Positions 7,771 through 17,340 are shown, counted from the stretch's first letter. The stretch is DNA of 64,000 nucleotides from an uncultured Lachnoclostridium sp. (GCA_944376715.1 CALWDO010000001.1:124001-188000), one strand, 5' to 3'. Translations and numbers: made by a program. Notes: a model not told the origin generated them from the letters alone.

Positions 7771-9167
7771 CTACTTTTTTTATTTTTTAATGCCTTTTCC
7801 AGATAACTACGTGAAAACTGTAAATATGGCTCTATACGCCTTCTTGCTTCATCAAAATTTATATCATTTACCACTCCTTCTATTTTAAAGCCTTCTATTA
7901 TACGGTTTTCAAGTCCCAGTCTCCCAAGTAAGTCATATATTCTCGAGTTCATTTCCACGTTTTTGTCTTTAGCTATTCTTTCAAAGACCCAAAATGGTCT
8001 TTCAAATATATATGAAAAAACTGTCGCATGGAAAGAGTCCGTCACGATACAATCGGCATATTTTATTAAACTAAAAAATTCCTCCATCCCCACTGATTTC
8101 ATTTGTATATCGCCAAATTTCCAGTCTTCTATGCGAAAGGCAAATTGATTGCCTCCTTTAATATGAGGAATTGTAACCAGTATCTTCTTTTCTCTCTTAG
8201 CAAACTCTTGTATTATTTTTCTATGTTTTCTTTCATTTCCAAGAAGATAAGCGAAAATATATGATCCGTCTATCTGCCTGGCTGCTGCCAACCCTTGCCA
8301 CTGATCAGGCGAAAGCAGCAGTGTCGGATCACAGACATTGACAATCTTATACCCAAGTAAATCCGAAAACTGTGCCGCATTTTTTTCTTCACGGACTGAG
8401 ATAGCAGAGTATTTAGTTAATTCCTTTTTCATAAATCGCTGATATTCATCCGGGAAAGTAGTAACCGCAACGCTGGATGCATAAGAAAAAATATTTTTAT
8501 CTGGAATTCCATCTAAAAAAGAAAAAACAAATGCGCCATCCACAACTCCAGGTTTCCATATTTGATCGCTGCCACTGACAAATATAGAATATTGACTTGC
8601 ACACTCATTTATATTCGCCATAGTATAAGTATTTGAGTGAGGAATACTTTCACGAAATTCTTTTAAGCGCTTCGTCCTGTCTCTTAAAGCGTCTTCCCAG
8701 TTCTTCCCGATTTTCTTCTCTAATACATTTTTTATTTTCTTTGTATACCTAACCGTCAGACTTTTTATAGTATTACGTCTTATTTTTTCGATCAAAGAAG
8801 CTTTAACAGTCTGTGACTTCACCAATCTTTTATATGTGATAAGCTCCGCGTCATATCCAAGATCGTTTATCAAGCGCCATAAAGCATACGCCTGTGCCAT
8901 ACCTCCATAATTATTATTTTCATAATATAGCGTAATAATGCCAACTCTATCAGTATCTACGGCCGACTTATCTTCCTGTTGTTTTTTTACTGGACATACT
9001 TTGACACATCTTTTACACTTTATACATTTCTGTTCATTTATCTGGGGATATAAGAATCCCTCTCTGTCCTCTTCCATGTAAATTGCATTCTGAGGGCATA
9101 TGGACGCACACGCCGCACATCCGCAGCAATCTTTTTTATCTTCATATAATATAATTTTTTCTTCCAT
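7767..9167 (-). CDS. Ferredoxin / polysaccharide pyruvyltransferase fusion protein
   Basis: This is a 466-residue two-part protein. Residues 1-60 hold two ferredoxin-type cysteine motifs, CCGCAACASICP and CIKCKRCVKVCP, which should bind two [4Fe-4S] clusters. From about residue 75 a polysaccharide pyruvyltransferase domain (PF04230) starts with GIITLYYENNNYGGMAQAYAL; it also has VSGSDQIWKPG and the late DSFHATVFSYIF motif. Members transfer pyruvate from phosphoenolpyruvate to sugars, but the role of an iron-sulfur head is not established. It pairs with the FrhB-family gene 5 bases upstream, a partnership seen in other surface-polysaccharide clusters. It is AT-rich. Confidence 0.85.
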   Translation of the reverse strand: MEEKIILYEDKKDCCGCAACASICPQNAIYMEEDREGFLYPQINEQKCIKCKRCVKVCPVKKQQEDKSAVDTDRVGIITLYYENNNYGGMAQAYALWRLINDLGYDAELITYKRLVKSQTVKASLIEKIRRNTIKSLTVRYTKKIKNVLEKKIGKNWEDALRDRTKRLKEFRESIPHSNTYTMANINECASQYSIFVSGSDQIWKPGVVDGAFVFSFLDGIPDKNIFSYASSVAVTTFPDEYQRFMKKELTKYSAISVREEKNAAQFSDLLGYKIVNVCDPTLLLSPDQWQGLAAARQIDGSYIFAYLLGNERKHRKIIQEFAKREKKILVTIPHIKGGNQFAFRIEDWKFGDIQMKSVGMEEFFSLIKYADCIVTDSFHATVFSYIFERPFWVFERIAKDKNVEMNSRIYDLLGRLGLENRIIEGFKIEGVVNDINFDEARRRIEPYLQFSRSYLEKALKNKKSS

Positions 9168-9172
9168 TTTTC

Positions 9173-10138
9173 TTATTTTATAAACCCTCGAAGTTCTGTC
9201 TTTATTTTTCGTTTTAAGATTTTTGCATATGGAGGGACTGTTCTCTTCCTACAAAATTCCAGAATATCCTCTGATGGTCTCTCGAATACTTCATCCCGAT
9301 AAGCAGGTTTCATCTGCGGCGCCTTTAAAAGTGTCTGTATTTGCTCTTCTGTAAAATCAACCTTTTTTATTTCCAATTGATCTTCTATACTCTGTAAAGC
9401 ACGCATCCCTTTATCGGAATTAACTAAAACTATAGATGTTCCCATTGGATTATACATTTCGGGACATTTGACAAAGACTGGCCAAAAATCACCTAAAGTT
9501 ATATCTGCAACATTATTTTTTTTTATTTGACACCCATAACATGAAGGTCTTAAAAAAGAATTTTTTAAAAATCCCCTCATAAAAAAATCCGTTTCTTTCG
9601 TTTTTTGGTATATCTTACCATTTTGGAGTTCTATTTTTAAGGAAAAATCCATCCATCCATTTTTTTTATCTCTAAAATTCACACCACGTATACTGCTTTT
9701 TCTTCGGATTTTCTTTAAGTATTCTCTCCACGCCACCACACTGGGTACACCATGGCACAACAAATCTATCGTCAACAGATTGCCATACTCAACACCAAGA
9801 AAAGACTTTAGACCTGCAATCTGGCATGGCGTACCGCTAAATAAAACTAACCTGCCGAATTTCAAGTATTTTTCTGCTAAAATATAAGTATCTCCAATTT
9901 TACTTTGCAGATATTTGCTTCCCATATATTGACTCAGTTCATCCATTTTTTCAGCCTTATCATGTACTACTTCCCAATGCTCATCAAATCTGGCCCCAAA
10001 TACAACACCATTTTTCTTTATCACATTTTCCCCAAGTAAGTAAAACAAACCTCCGGAAGAACTCCTTTTTAGGATTTCCATATTTTTAGCATAACAAGCA
10101 TACGCCGATGGTATGCCCGGCAAATTCATATTCGTCAC
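9173..10138 (-). CDS. Coenzyme F420 hydrogenase/dehydrogenase beta-subunit family protein
   Basis: This 321-residue protein resembles the FrhB/FdhB family, flavin- and iron-sulfur-containing oxidoreductase subunits. Seen: SSSGGLFYLLGENVIKKNG near the start, GSKYLQSKIGD, LFSGTPCQIAGL with its conserved cysteine, and IDLLCHGVPS. Later come CYGCQIKKNNVADITLGDFW, the conserved cysteine cluster. Clostridia generally do not make F420, so the acceptor is probably another flavin or the ferredoxin head of the next gene. It has a GTG start overlapping the flippase stop (GTGA) with GGAG ahead; ATG 10129 is an alternative. The likely role is an electron-transfer partner in sugar modification. The reaction is unknown. 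Confidence 0.8.
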   Translation of the reverse strand: MTNMNLPGIPSAYACYAKNMEILKRSSSGGLFYLLGENVIKKNGVVFGARFDEHWEVVHDKAEKMDELSQYMGSKYLQSKIGDTYILAEKYLKFGRLVLFSGTPCQIAGLKSFLGVEYGNLLTIDLLCHGVPSVVAWREYLKKIRRKSSIRGVNFRDKKNGWMDFSLKIELQNGKIYQKTKETDFFMRGFLKNSFLRPSCYGCQIKKNNVADITLGDFWPVFVKCPEMYNPMGTSIVLVNSDKGMRALQSIEDQLEIKKVDFTEEQIQTLLKAPQMKPAYRDEVFERPSEDILEFCRKRTVPPYAKILKRKIKTELRGFIK

Positions 10139-11658
10139 TTCAATCTTCTCCTATTGATTCTTTTCAACGGACCTGCAATCATTCCCTTTTCTGTTTCGTT
10201 CATTCCCAGTTTCCACATTGAAAGGCAAAAAACAACTAAATATATAATTCCCGCAGCAAGAAATCCTCCGAAGCGCTCCATTTCCCACCAATAATGTAAA
10301 AAGGCTCCCACAACCGCCGGAATTATGAGTGCAGGGATAAAACTGGCTATCTGTCTCCAGAAGTAAACCATGTCGAGACCTATCTTTTTATGATAGTAAA
10401 TATTCATAAAGATACAGTTGCATGCAACCAATGCAATTGCAGTTCCCAATGCCGCACCTATAGAATCCCATATTTGTATCAATGGAATACTAATAAAGAT
10501 ATTGGCAATTGCCATAATCAAATAGATTATGGAGCGTACTTTATGAAGATTTTTAGCTCTTTGTATCTCTATCCCTAAATTTTGTATTAAAGGAACAGTA
10601 ACCGGAACTATCAAAAGCAAAGCAATATAATACGAGTCTTCATATCCGTCTCCTGCCCACAACGCAATAAATGCCTGACCCAAAAAGATAAACCCGGAAA
10701 CAATCATCGACAAAATAATAAATTGGACACGCCCAACTTTTGTAAACAGTTCTGTTAAAACCCTGTCTCCCTGACCTTCGGCAACAATACGATTCACTTG
10801 TGGTATAAAGACATTCGATATAGCAGTTGACACTTGCAAATACATATTGTTCAGTTGACTTCCAATTCCATATACTGCCACAGCTACGGTTCCGCTAAAT
10901 CTACCCAAAAGGAACTTATCCACATTCCAATTAATCTGATCCACTATCATATTAATAAAAATAAAGAAAGTGAAAAACCACATTTCTTTTAAAAGTCCCC
11001 ATTCAAATCCACGAAAAACCATTTTAATATGCAATTCTTTCATGCAGAACCATATGCTGGATATCAACTTTGCAATTGTGAGTCCCGTTGTAACCAATAC
11101 AAGCGCAATCGAACCATAACCGGCAATCAGTAATGGAAGCGCAATAAATGGATTAAACAAATACTGTAAAACTTTCAGCATTCGCTGAAAGATAAACTGT
11201 TCATGAGCCGACATAAAAGAATCAAATACACTGGCTGGAAATGTAAGCGAAAGATTAAATACCATTAATGCCAGTAAAATTCTGGCCTTAGGATATTCTG
11301 CTGCCGTAAGACCGTCTCCAAAGACCAGTTCTATATTTCCAAGCATAACTGCTCCGCACAGAAGACATATGACCGCTATGATTAAAAATATAGTCATAAA
11401 CATTCCATTAAACCGGGCAATTTCCTGCTCATCATCATTCTTTTTAATGCGTGAATAAAAACGCATATATGAACTGCCAAAGCCGAGACTTAGTATGCTT
11501 AAATACGAAACTACGGATGCCACCAATTGGTATAAGCCATATTCGCTTTGCCCAAGCAGACGAAGCATAATAGGGGTATACAACAGCCCTGAAAGGATCT
11601 GAACTCCTTGTGCAATGTAAGTCAACAATACTCCAGCTTTTCTTTGGTTTATCCGCAT
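10135..11658 (-). CDS. Second Wzx-type polysaccharide flippase
   Basis: This 507-residue polytopic membrane protein of the MOP superfamily should flip a lipid-linked oligosaccharide. Seen: YTPIMLRLLGQSEYGLYQLVASVV near the N terminus, the standard Wzx signature, and a long series of hydrophobic segments. RBS AAAGGAAAGG lies ahead of ATG 11658. It is the first gene of a three-gene AT-rich cassette with the FrhB-family protein and the ferredoxin-pyruvyltransferase. I found no convincing promoter between the SEC-C terminator and this start. It is not a close copy of the flippase at 904-2346. Confidence 0.9.
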   Translation of the reverse strand: MRINQRKAGVLLTYIAQGVQILSGLLYTPIMLRLLGQSEYGLYQLVASVVSYLSILSLGFGSSYMRFYSRIKKNDDEQEIARFNGMFMTIFLIIAVICLLCGAVMLGNIELVFGDGLTAAEYPKARILLALMVFNLSLTFPASVFDSFMSAHEQFIFQRMLKVLQYLFNPFIALPLLIAGYGSIALVLVTTGLTIAKLISSIWFCMKELHIKMVFRGFEWGLLKEMWFFTFFIFINMIVDQINWNVDKFLLGRFSGTVAVAVYGIGSQLNNMYLQVSTAISNVFIPQVNRIVAEGQGDRVLTELFTKVGRVQFIILSMIVSGFIFLGQAFIALWAGDGYEDSYYIALLLIVPVTVPLIQNLGIEIQRAKNLHKVRSIIYLIMAIANIFISIPLIQIWDSIGAALGTAIALVACNCIFMNIYYHKKIGLDMVYFWRQIASFIPALIIPAVVGAFLHYWWEMERFGGFLAAGIIYLVVFCLSMWKLGMNETEKGMIAGPLKRINRRRLK

Positions 11659-11696
11659 AACAATTCCTTTCCTTTTTTACAGCCTTTGCACAGCTA

Positions 11697-11730
11697 TAAA
11701 TAAAGGGGGCAATACAAGATCGTAGCCCCC
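11697..11730 (-). terminator. Terminator after the SEC-C gene
   Basis: On the minus strand GGGGGC (11730-11725) pairs with GCCCCC (11710-11705) across a 14-base loop and is followed by TTTATTTA. It separates the SEC-C gene from the flippase cassette. Confidence 0.75.
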
Positions 11731-11739
11731 GCTTGGATT

Positions 11740-12246
11740 TTAATTCTTTTTCCCACAACAATATTTATATTTTTTTCCGCTGCCGCACGGACAAGGATCA
11801 TTTCTTCCTACTTTTGGTCCTTTTACAATCGTACCCGATTTTTTTTGCTCCAGATAAAGCTCTTTTCTCTTTTCTTCGTCAAAGATCTTCTCCCACTGGG
11901 GCAGATTATATAACCAGTCTGCTTTTGCGTCCACCATGTTCTTATAGAGTTTCTCTTTGTCAAATTTCAAACTGACTACGGTATCCTCCTCCATCTCTTC
12001 GATCGGATTCGACTCTACCAGGCTGTCATTGATTCCATCCAGGAATCCTGTCATCTCCATAACACTGAGACCGTACTTTTCAGCCAGTTCTTTCACGGTT
12101 CCTTTTACTTCCGTATCCGGCTCTTCCAGAAGTTTTTCGTACACTCCTTTTTCCAGATTAAAATAATTCGCCCAAAATCTCTGAAGCGTTCCTTTATCTT
12201 TTGTCTCATCGTAGGCAATCTTCTGCCACTCTTTTAATAATGCCAT
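11740..12246 (-). CDS. SEC-C metal-binding domain protein
   Basis: This is a 168-residue protein from ATG 12246, chosen because AAAGGAAGGA precedes it; upstream in-frame codons lack this. The C terminus ends in the zinc-binding SEC-C motif [18 protein letters not shown], as found at the tail of SecA and in many small proteins. The preceding 140 residues are acidic and helical, with no domain I can name. The function is unknown; SEC-C tails bind zinc and can contact ribosomes or SecB-like partners. It has its own promoter and terminator, so it is an independent gene between glycan blocks. Confidence 0.8.
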   Translation of the reverse strand: MALLKEWQKIAYDETKDKGTLQRFWANYFNLEKGVYEKLLEEPDTEVKGTVKELAEKYGLSVMEMTGFLDGINDSLVESNPIEEMEEDTVVSLKFDKEKLYKNMVDAKADWLYNLPQWEKIFDEEKRKELYLEQKKSGTIVKGPKVGRNDPCPCGSGKKYKYCCGKKN

Positions 12247-12297
12247 CTTTGTCCTTCCTTTCATCATTTCGGCAAATATCAAAACAAACTAATGCTT

Positions 12298-12326
12298 ACT
12301 ATACCGTATTTCCTCTTTTTTTTCAA
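12298..12326 (-). promoter_or_regulatory. Promoter of the SEC-C gene
   Basis: On the minus strand: TTGAAA at 12326-12321, a 17-base spacer and TATAGT at 12303-12298. The TGA within the -35 box is the stop codon of the LTA-synthase-like gene. Confidence 0.8.
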
Positions 12327-14194
12327 TCATTTTCTTTTATCTGCGAAAAATAATCCGTATCCAGTATTAACTGATCTATTCTCAGCTTTTCAGAGATCAT
12401 CCCCTGCATCTGCGCCGACAGTTCTGCACTTACATTTCCGACTGTCTCTCCGGTGCTGCTGTAAAAAGCGCCTTCCGAGCTGATCCATGATCCGTCCTCC
12501 CAGTAAGCGTACCCCTCATATGAACTGTCAAACACATCATTTCCAATATAATATCCATGATTATCCAACCCAAACAGATTACAGATTGTAGGATAAATGT
12601 CCGTGGTATTGACTACTTTGCTTATCGTCTGCGGCTGAATTCCTTCCGCCCAGATAAAAAATGGGGTTTTAGATAACTCATATACATTGTCGCATCCTGA
12701 CAGTTCCTTCAGATACTCCTGATCAGAGATTGTGTAGTCATAATGGTCCGCAAAACCGATAATAACCGTGTCCTCCAATAAACCATCTTCTTCCAGGCGT
12801 TCAAGAAGGCCAGTGAACATATCGTCTGTCAAATGTGCCTTTGCGCTGATGGAATCCATCTCCTCAGACTCATATTTATTTAAATACTCCGGATAAATCT
12901 GCAGCGCCCGGTCCTCATGAGAATAATTTACTCCTCCAGGAGTGCAGTGCGCGCTGTATGTGATTACATAATCAAAAAAAGGAGTATCCTGGATTAATTT
13001 TTCATAAATCTCGTCATTATTAGTCAAGGTCGCATCCATAGCGGCCGTATCGGCATCTTCGTAGTCAAGGAAAGAGACATATTCTTGAAATCCCACCGCA
13101 TTATGGAGATTCTCTCGATTATAATACTGAGAAGAATTATAATGAAACGATCTTGACGCATATCCGTTCTCTCTGAACAGATGCGGCAAGCTGTATGGAT
13201 ACAAATTATTTGTATAATTTACAATCGGTGTCCCATCCGCCGGAGAAGGCAGCCCTGTGTAACTGCAGAATTCGGAATTCAATGTGGCTGCGCTTCCATA
13301 CATTGGAGTATACATGTTACTGAAGGTAATCGCTTCATTCATCATATTACACAATGTTGGAGTCGTCTCTTCATTGATCAGCCAGTCATCCATACTTTCC
13401 ATCAAAACAAGAATGACATTTTTACCGGCAAAAACTCCCGTCATATCATTTATTTCTGGCTCTTTTTCAGCAAAGTATTGATCAACTGTCTCCACATCTT
13501 CTTCAGATACTTCTTTAGGAAGCAGTGACAGATAAAAATCTCTATTGAGAAATTCATATGCTCCAAACATACTGACTGCGCGTTTATTATCAATCCACTC
13601 CCGGTAAATCACTTTTTTCATAAAATAAGTAGCAGTTCCCGAGTCTGAAGAGACCTCCTTAAGCATTGTAGGAACAACCCCAATCCCTGCAATACAAATT
13701 ATAATGATTCCACAGCCCAGACCTCTATTCCATATTTTTTTCATTTTTAAAGGACAATTGGGAATCAAAAACCATCCGATGACTCCTATTAATAAAAACA
13801 GTCCTATCAATAAAAATGTAGCTCTATCAAAATAAGAAAATATGATGCTGAAAAAATCTGCGCCTTCCCCGGCATATTGAAGAGTTTTTACTCCATATAC
13901 ACGGTTAAAAATGCAACAGTATATATATTCTGAAAACATAAAGATGCTCCAGAATCCATAAACAATTACATACAAGCCCCGTTTTATAATTCGTTTTGAC
14001 TCTGGAATCCATGCAATGACTGTTGCGAAAATCGTACCATACAATAAATCAAATAACAGAGGCACTTCGTCCAATACCGGTACATGCAGAGACTGCATCT
14101 GCGGCTGCACCCGAAAATAAGTTTCTATGATCACAAAACACAGGATCAGTCCAATATATTTTCCCAAATCTTTCCATGCAATTTTATCTTTCAA
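12323..14194 (-). CDS. LTA synthase-like membrane sulfatase-fold transferase
   Basis: This 623-residue protein has an N-terminal membrane part of about five hydrophobic segments (residues 1-200) and a C-terminal extracellular sulfatase-fold domain (PF00884). Seen: NVILVLMESMDDWLI, where the glutamate is a metal ligand of LtaS-type enzymes; the usual catalytic-Thr region appears as PMYGSAATLNSEFCS; and the late GFADHYDY metal motif. The family moves glycerol-phosphate from phosphatidylglycerol, or phosphoethanolamine, onto glycans outside the membrane. Placement after a GT4 gene suggests it decorates this polysaccharide rather than making lipoteichoic acid. It starts at TTG 14194 after AAAGGA and overlaps the GT by 11 bases. 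Confidence 0.82.
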   Translation of the reverse strand: MKDKIAWKDLGKYIGLILCFVIIETYFRVQPQMQSLHVPVLDEVPLLFDLLYGTIFATVIAWIPESKRIIKRGLYVIVYGFWSIFMFSEYIYCCIFNRVYGVKTLQYAGEGADFFSIIFSYFDRATFLLIGLFLLIGVIGWFLIPNCPLKMKKIWNRGLGCGIIIICIAGIGVVPTMLKEVSSDSGTATYFMKKVIYREWIDNKRAVSMFGAYEFLNRDFYLSLLPKEVSEEDVETVDQYFAEKEPEINDMTGVFAGKNVILVLMESMDDWLINEETTPTLCNMMNEAITFSNMYTPMYGSAATLNSEFCSYTGLPSPADGTPIVNYTNNLYPYSLPHLFRENGYASRSFHYNSSQYYNRENLHNAVGFQEYVSFLDYEDADTAAMDATLTNNDEIYEKLIQDTPFFDYVITYSAHCTPGGVNYSHEDRALQIYPEYLNKYESEEMDSISAKAHLTDDMFTGLLERLEEDGLLEDTVIIGFADHYDYTISDQEYLKELSGCDNVYELSKTPFFIWAEGIQPQTISKVVNTTDIYPTICNLFGLDNHGYYIGNDVFDSSYEGYAYWEDGSWISSEGAFYSSTGETVGNVSAELSAQMQGMISEKLRIDQLILDTDYFSQIKEND

Positions 14195-15182
14195 CGTCCT
14201 TTATCCTCTTTTTCATAATTTCACTCAACTGCATTTCATTAAACACCGGAAAAAATTCCGCTCTTTCATAATCTCCCACACAGTCCCTGGCATACAGACA
14301 ATCCGCCGCCGCGATCCAAGCCCCCACCGAACGTGCCTCCAGAAGCGGCAGGCCGATAGTCTCAATATAAGACGGAAACACCAGCACCGACCTGGCATAC
14401 AGGTCGAAAAGATCTTGCCGGGGCATCGGGCCACGGAAACAGATCGGAAGTCCCAATTCCTCCGCCTCTCTTCGGATCCCCCGGATCCCGTCATTTTCAT
14501 CCCCGTTTACTGTCCAGATCACCTCATAATCCTGATATCCTTCCTTCTGCAGGAGCTTACATGCTTCCAGAAATGTCCGGTGGTTTTTGTAGGCCGACGC
14601 ATTTGCCGGATAAAAAAATATGGGGTGATTTTCATCCAGATGATAAGGCGCCGTCTTCAGCATCTCCACCGGCGGGAATTTTACTTCCACTTTGTCTGCC
14701 GGGATCCCGCACTGGCGTACGATCTCCTGCTTCATCCAGTTGGTCTGCACCAGGACCTTTTCCGCCCGGCGGATCGATCCTTTCATCATGCGTCCCAGGA
14801 TCTGCTGCGTCATCCAGGGGCGCAGCGCCTCCCAGGGTTTAAACCGGTATTCGGAAAAGGGCAGCGCATTGTGCTCATACACGATCTGCGGCACTCCCGC
14901 ATGGGGCAGTTCTATATTCTGCAGGGACAATACCTTATCCGCATGGTACCGCTTCACCAGACGACGGGCCGCAAAATGGTCGAAATACATCCGGTGCAGG
15001 GGGCTTCTCTTTACCCAGGGGAAATTCAATACCCGAATGCGATCCGTTTCCGGAAGTTTATATACGCTCAAGACAAAAACATACTCATTCTCCGTGTCCT
15101 GCAGAAATTCCTCATAGAAGCTTTGCAGAACAGTAGCCGCCCCGCCGCTGTCGGCGGCTACATCGTAAACCAGAATCCTCAT
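14184..15182 (-). CDS. Glycosyltransferase family 4 protein
   Basis: This 332-residue GT-B enzyme was likely trimmed at the N-terminal donor-free lobe. Seen: an N-terminal DVAADSGGAATVLQSFYEEF glycine-rich loop, FFYPANASAYKNHRTFLEA for the start of the donor lobe, and YARSVLVFPSYIETIGLPLLEA, the EX7E-type donor-binding motif of GT4. It is a cytoplasmic enzyme adding one sugar to the lipid-linked repeat unit. It overlaps the bi-domain oxidoreductase upstream by 4 bases and the LTA-synthase-like gene downstream by 11. The sugar is unknown. Confidence 0.85.
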   Translation of the reverse strand: MRILVYDVAADSGGAATVLQSFYEEFLQDTENEYVFVLSVYKLPETDRIRVLNFPWVKRSPLHRMYFDHFAARRLVKRYHADKVLSLQNIELPHAGVPQIVYEHNALPFSEYRFKPWEALRPWMTQQILGRMMKGSIRRAEKVLVQTNWMKQEIVRQCGIPADKVEVKFPPVEMLKTAPYHLDENHPIFFYPANASAYKNHRTFLEACKLLQKEGYQDYEVIWTVNGDENDGIRGIRREAEELGLPICFRGPMPRQDLFDLYARSVLVFPSYIETIGLPLLEARSVGAWIAAADCLYARDCVGDYERAEFFPVFNEMQLSEIMKKRIKDVER

Positions 15183-17302
15183 TTTTCCTTCACCGTCTGC
15201 ATGGCGCGGATCAACAGTTCCTGTCCCCGGAAAGCGTCGGCGATTGTGTCGTTTTTCGTTTTTCCTTTCAGGACAGAACAGATATATTCATATTCTGCCT
15301 TGATTCCTTTATCCTGTTTTAATTTCTCCTTCACAGTCTTCGTATTGCCATATTTGCGCAGACGGATAAAGTTATCCATCTCATAGACGGAACCGTTGGA
15401 AAATACCCGCAACTGTTCTTTTGGATACTTCTTGGATCCCATGGAAGAATAGATAATATTCCCCACAGCGCCGGAAGCGAAACGGAGCGTGATCAACACG
15501 TTGTCATTCATCGGGTAAGCATTATTTTCCGCAGCGGTCACTCTCAGTTCCTGAAGTTCGCTTCCGTCCAGGTACTGGATCAGATCCACAAAATGGCACG
15601 CTTCTCCCAGGATCCGGCCTCCTCCTGCTTCTTCATCATGCACCCAGTGATCCTTGGGAATAAATCCTGCATTGCCTATAAAATCATAGACCGCAGGAAT
15701 CTGGTCCGTCTTAAGCTCTTTCTTCAACTGTTTAATCAACGGAGCATGCCGGCGGTTCAGTCCGCAGAACAATTCTCCCTCTGACTCATCGTAGGCTTTG
15801 CGGATTTCGTCCAGTTCCTCCAGCGTCAGGCACAGCGGTTTCTCACAGTAGACGTTTTTATTGGCCTTCAGCGCCTCTACCACAAATCTCGCGTGGCTGT
15901 TATGCTGGGTGGAAACAGCGATCAGATCAATCTCCGGATCCTCCAGCAGTTTCTTGTAATCGTTCGTCGTATAGGCAAAAGGAGTCCCGTCGTTTGCCTG
16001 GGCTCCGCCTACGCCTCCGGTAGTAGCCAGTCCCCGGAATTCGAACTTGCCGGTCTCTTTCATGATGGGCAGCATGGTGCTCCGCACAAAATTCCCCGCG
16101 CCGATCAGCCCCAGACGGATCTTATCTCCTCCTGCTGCCTTTTTGGCTGCCTGGTTTTCTACTATCTCTCTCCATTTTTCCTGGTTATCGCTGTATTTCA
16201 GGAGAACGCCGATATACCGTTCGTGATTCGGGTTCTTCGTAATCATCTCATAAGCATCCGCCGCTTTCTCAAAGGGAATCTCATGGGTGATCAGGTCCGT
16301 GAAATCCGCCCTTTTCTGCGTGATCAGACGTACAAACTCTTCAATATTGCGTCCTTCCGTAAAACGGACATAACCGATGGGATAATCGATACCTTTCTGC
16401 TCATAGGTACTGTCATAGCGTCCAGCGCCGTAAGAACGGGCAATCCGGAAGGACAGCTCGCGCTCATAGTAAGGTCTGCGGTCAATATTCATCTGGGTCA
16501 CGCCGATCATACAGATGATTCCCCTGTCTCTGGCGATCGCCGCCGCCAGATCCATGGGCTGATTGGTGTTGGCGGCCGCGGTGATGATCACTTTATCCGC
16601 GCCTCTTCCATGGGTCAGAGCCTTTGTCTTGTCCGCCGCGTTGTCGTCATTGGAATTGATGAAAGCTTTCAGGTGTGTCCCCGGCATGGTCTTGTCCACC
16701 ACATCGTAGGCAATCACATCGCATCCGTAAGCGTCCAGGATCCTGCAGAGTATATGCCCCACAAGCCCCAGTCCGATAACAGCCACAGTCTCGCCCGGCA
16801 TCACTTCCGCCTGATGGATTCCTTCCAGGGCGATACCGCCCAGCGCGCAGAACGCGGCCTGCCGGTAATCCTCCAGTTCCTCCGGCACTTTCGTCAGCAT
16901 TGTACGGCTGACGCGGTTGATCTCGCAGTGATATGCGGTGCCTACCATCGCCACCAGATCCCCTGCCTGTACTTCTGTCACGCCTTTACCGCAGGCGATA
17001 ACCCTTCCCACTCCGGAATAACCCATGGGCATGGGCTCCGCCAGTTTATTAAAAGCGCTTTCCATCGTAGTGACAATACCGTCTGTGGACAGCTTTTCCA
17101 GCACCTTCTTTACCTGATCCGGACGCTCCAGCGCTTTCTGGATCAGGTTCTTGCCTCCAAAGGAAGTAAGCCCCCTCTCCGTTCCCGCGCTGACCACGGT
17201 ATACAGGCTTTCCACCAGCGCCATATTCTCTTTTACCGTCGGCATGGGCTGATCCAGCAGCTTCATGCTTCCGTCCTTTACGTTCAGAAATAACTGTTTC
17301 AT
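15179..17302 (-). CDS. Bi-domain oxidoreductase: zinc-type alcohol dehydrogenase fused to Gfo/Idh/MocA
   Basis: This 707-residue fusion has residues 1 to about 360 as a medium-chain dehydrogenase/reductase: MGYSGVGRVIACGKGV for the GroES-like part and VAVIGLGLVGHILCRIL for the NAD-binding loop. From about residue 395 a Gfo/Idh/MocA domain starts with IRLGLIGAGNFVRSTMLP and carries the lysine motif YCEKPLCLTLEEL. Such fusions occur in surface-polysaccharide clusters, often near a heparinase-like gene as at 21544 here. The likely role is redox modification of a nucleotide or lipid-linked sugar, but the substrate is not established. RBS AGGAGA precedes ATG 17302. It is the first gene of a three-gene unit. 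Confidence 0.87.
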   Translation of the reverse strand: MKQLFLNVKDGSMKLLDQPMPTVKENMALVESLYTVVSAGTERGLTSFGGKNLIQKALERPDQVKKVLEKLSTDGIVTTMESAFNKLAEPMPMGYSGVGRVIACGKGVTEVQAGDLVAMVGTAYHCEINRVSRTMLTKVPEELEDYRQAAFCALGGIALEGIHQAEVMPGETVAVIGLGLVGHILCRILDAYGCDVIAYDVVDKTMPGTHLKAFINSNDDNAADKTKALTHGRGADKVIITAAANTNQPMDLAAAIARDRGIICMIGVTQMNIDRRPYYERELSFRIARSYGAGRYDSTYEQKGIDYPIGYVRFTEGRNIEEFVRLITQKRADFTDLITHEIPFEKAADAYEMITKNPNHERYIGVLLKYSDNQEKWREIVENQAAKKAAGGDKIRLGLIGAGNFVRSTMLPIMKETGKFEFRGLATTGGVGGAQANDGTPFAYTTNDYKKLLEDPEIDLIAVSTQHNSHARFVVEALKANKNVYCEKPLCLTLEELDEIRKAYDESEGELFCGLNRRHAPLIKQLKKELKTDQIPAVYDFIGNAGFIPKDHWVHDEEAGGGRILGEACHFVDLIQYLDGSELQELRVTAAENNAYPMNDNVLITLRFASGAVGNIIYSSMGSKKYPKEQLRVFSNGSVYEMDNFIRLRKYGNTKTVKEKLKQDKGIKAEYEYICSVLKGKTKNDTIADAFRGQELLIRAMQTVKEK

Positions 17303-17340
17303 ATTCTTCTATCTCCTGACCTTCAAAATCTCAGAACATT

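Noticed and set aside
11658-11740. A promoter for the second flippase next to the SEC-C terminator.
   Set aside because: Candidate TTGTAT and TAGCTG boxes have a 15-base spacer and overlap the terminator stem.
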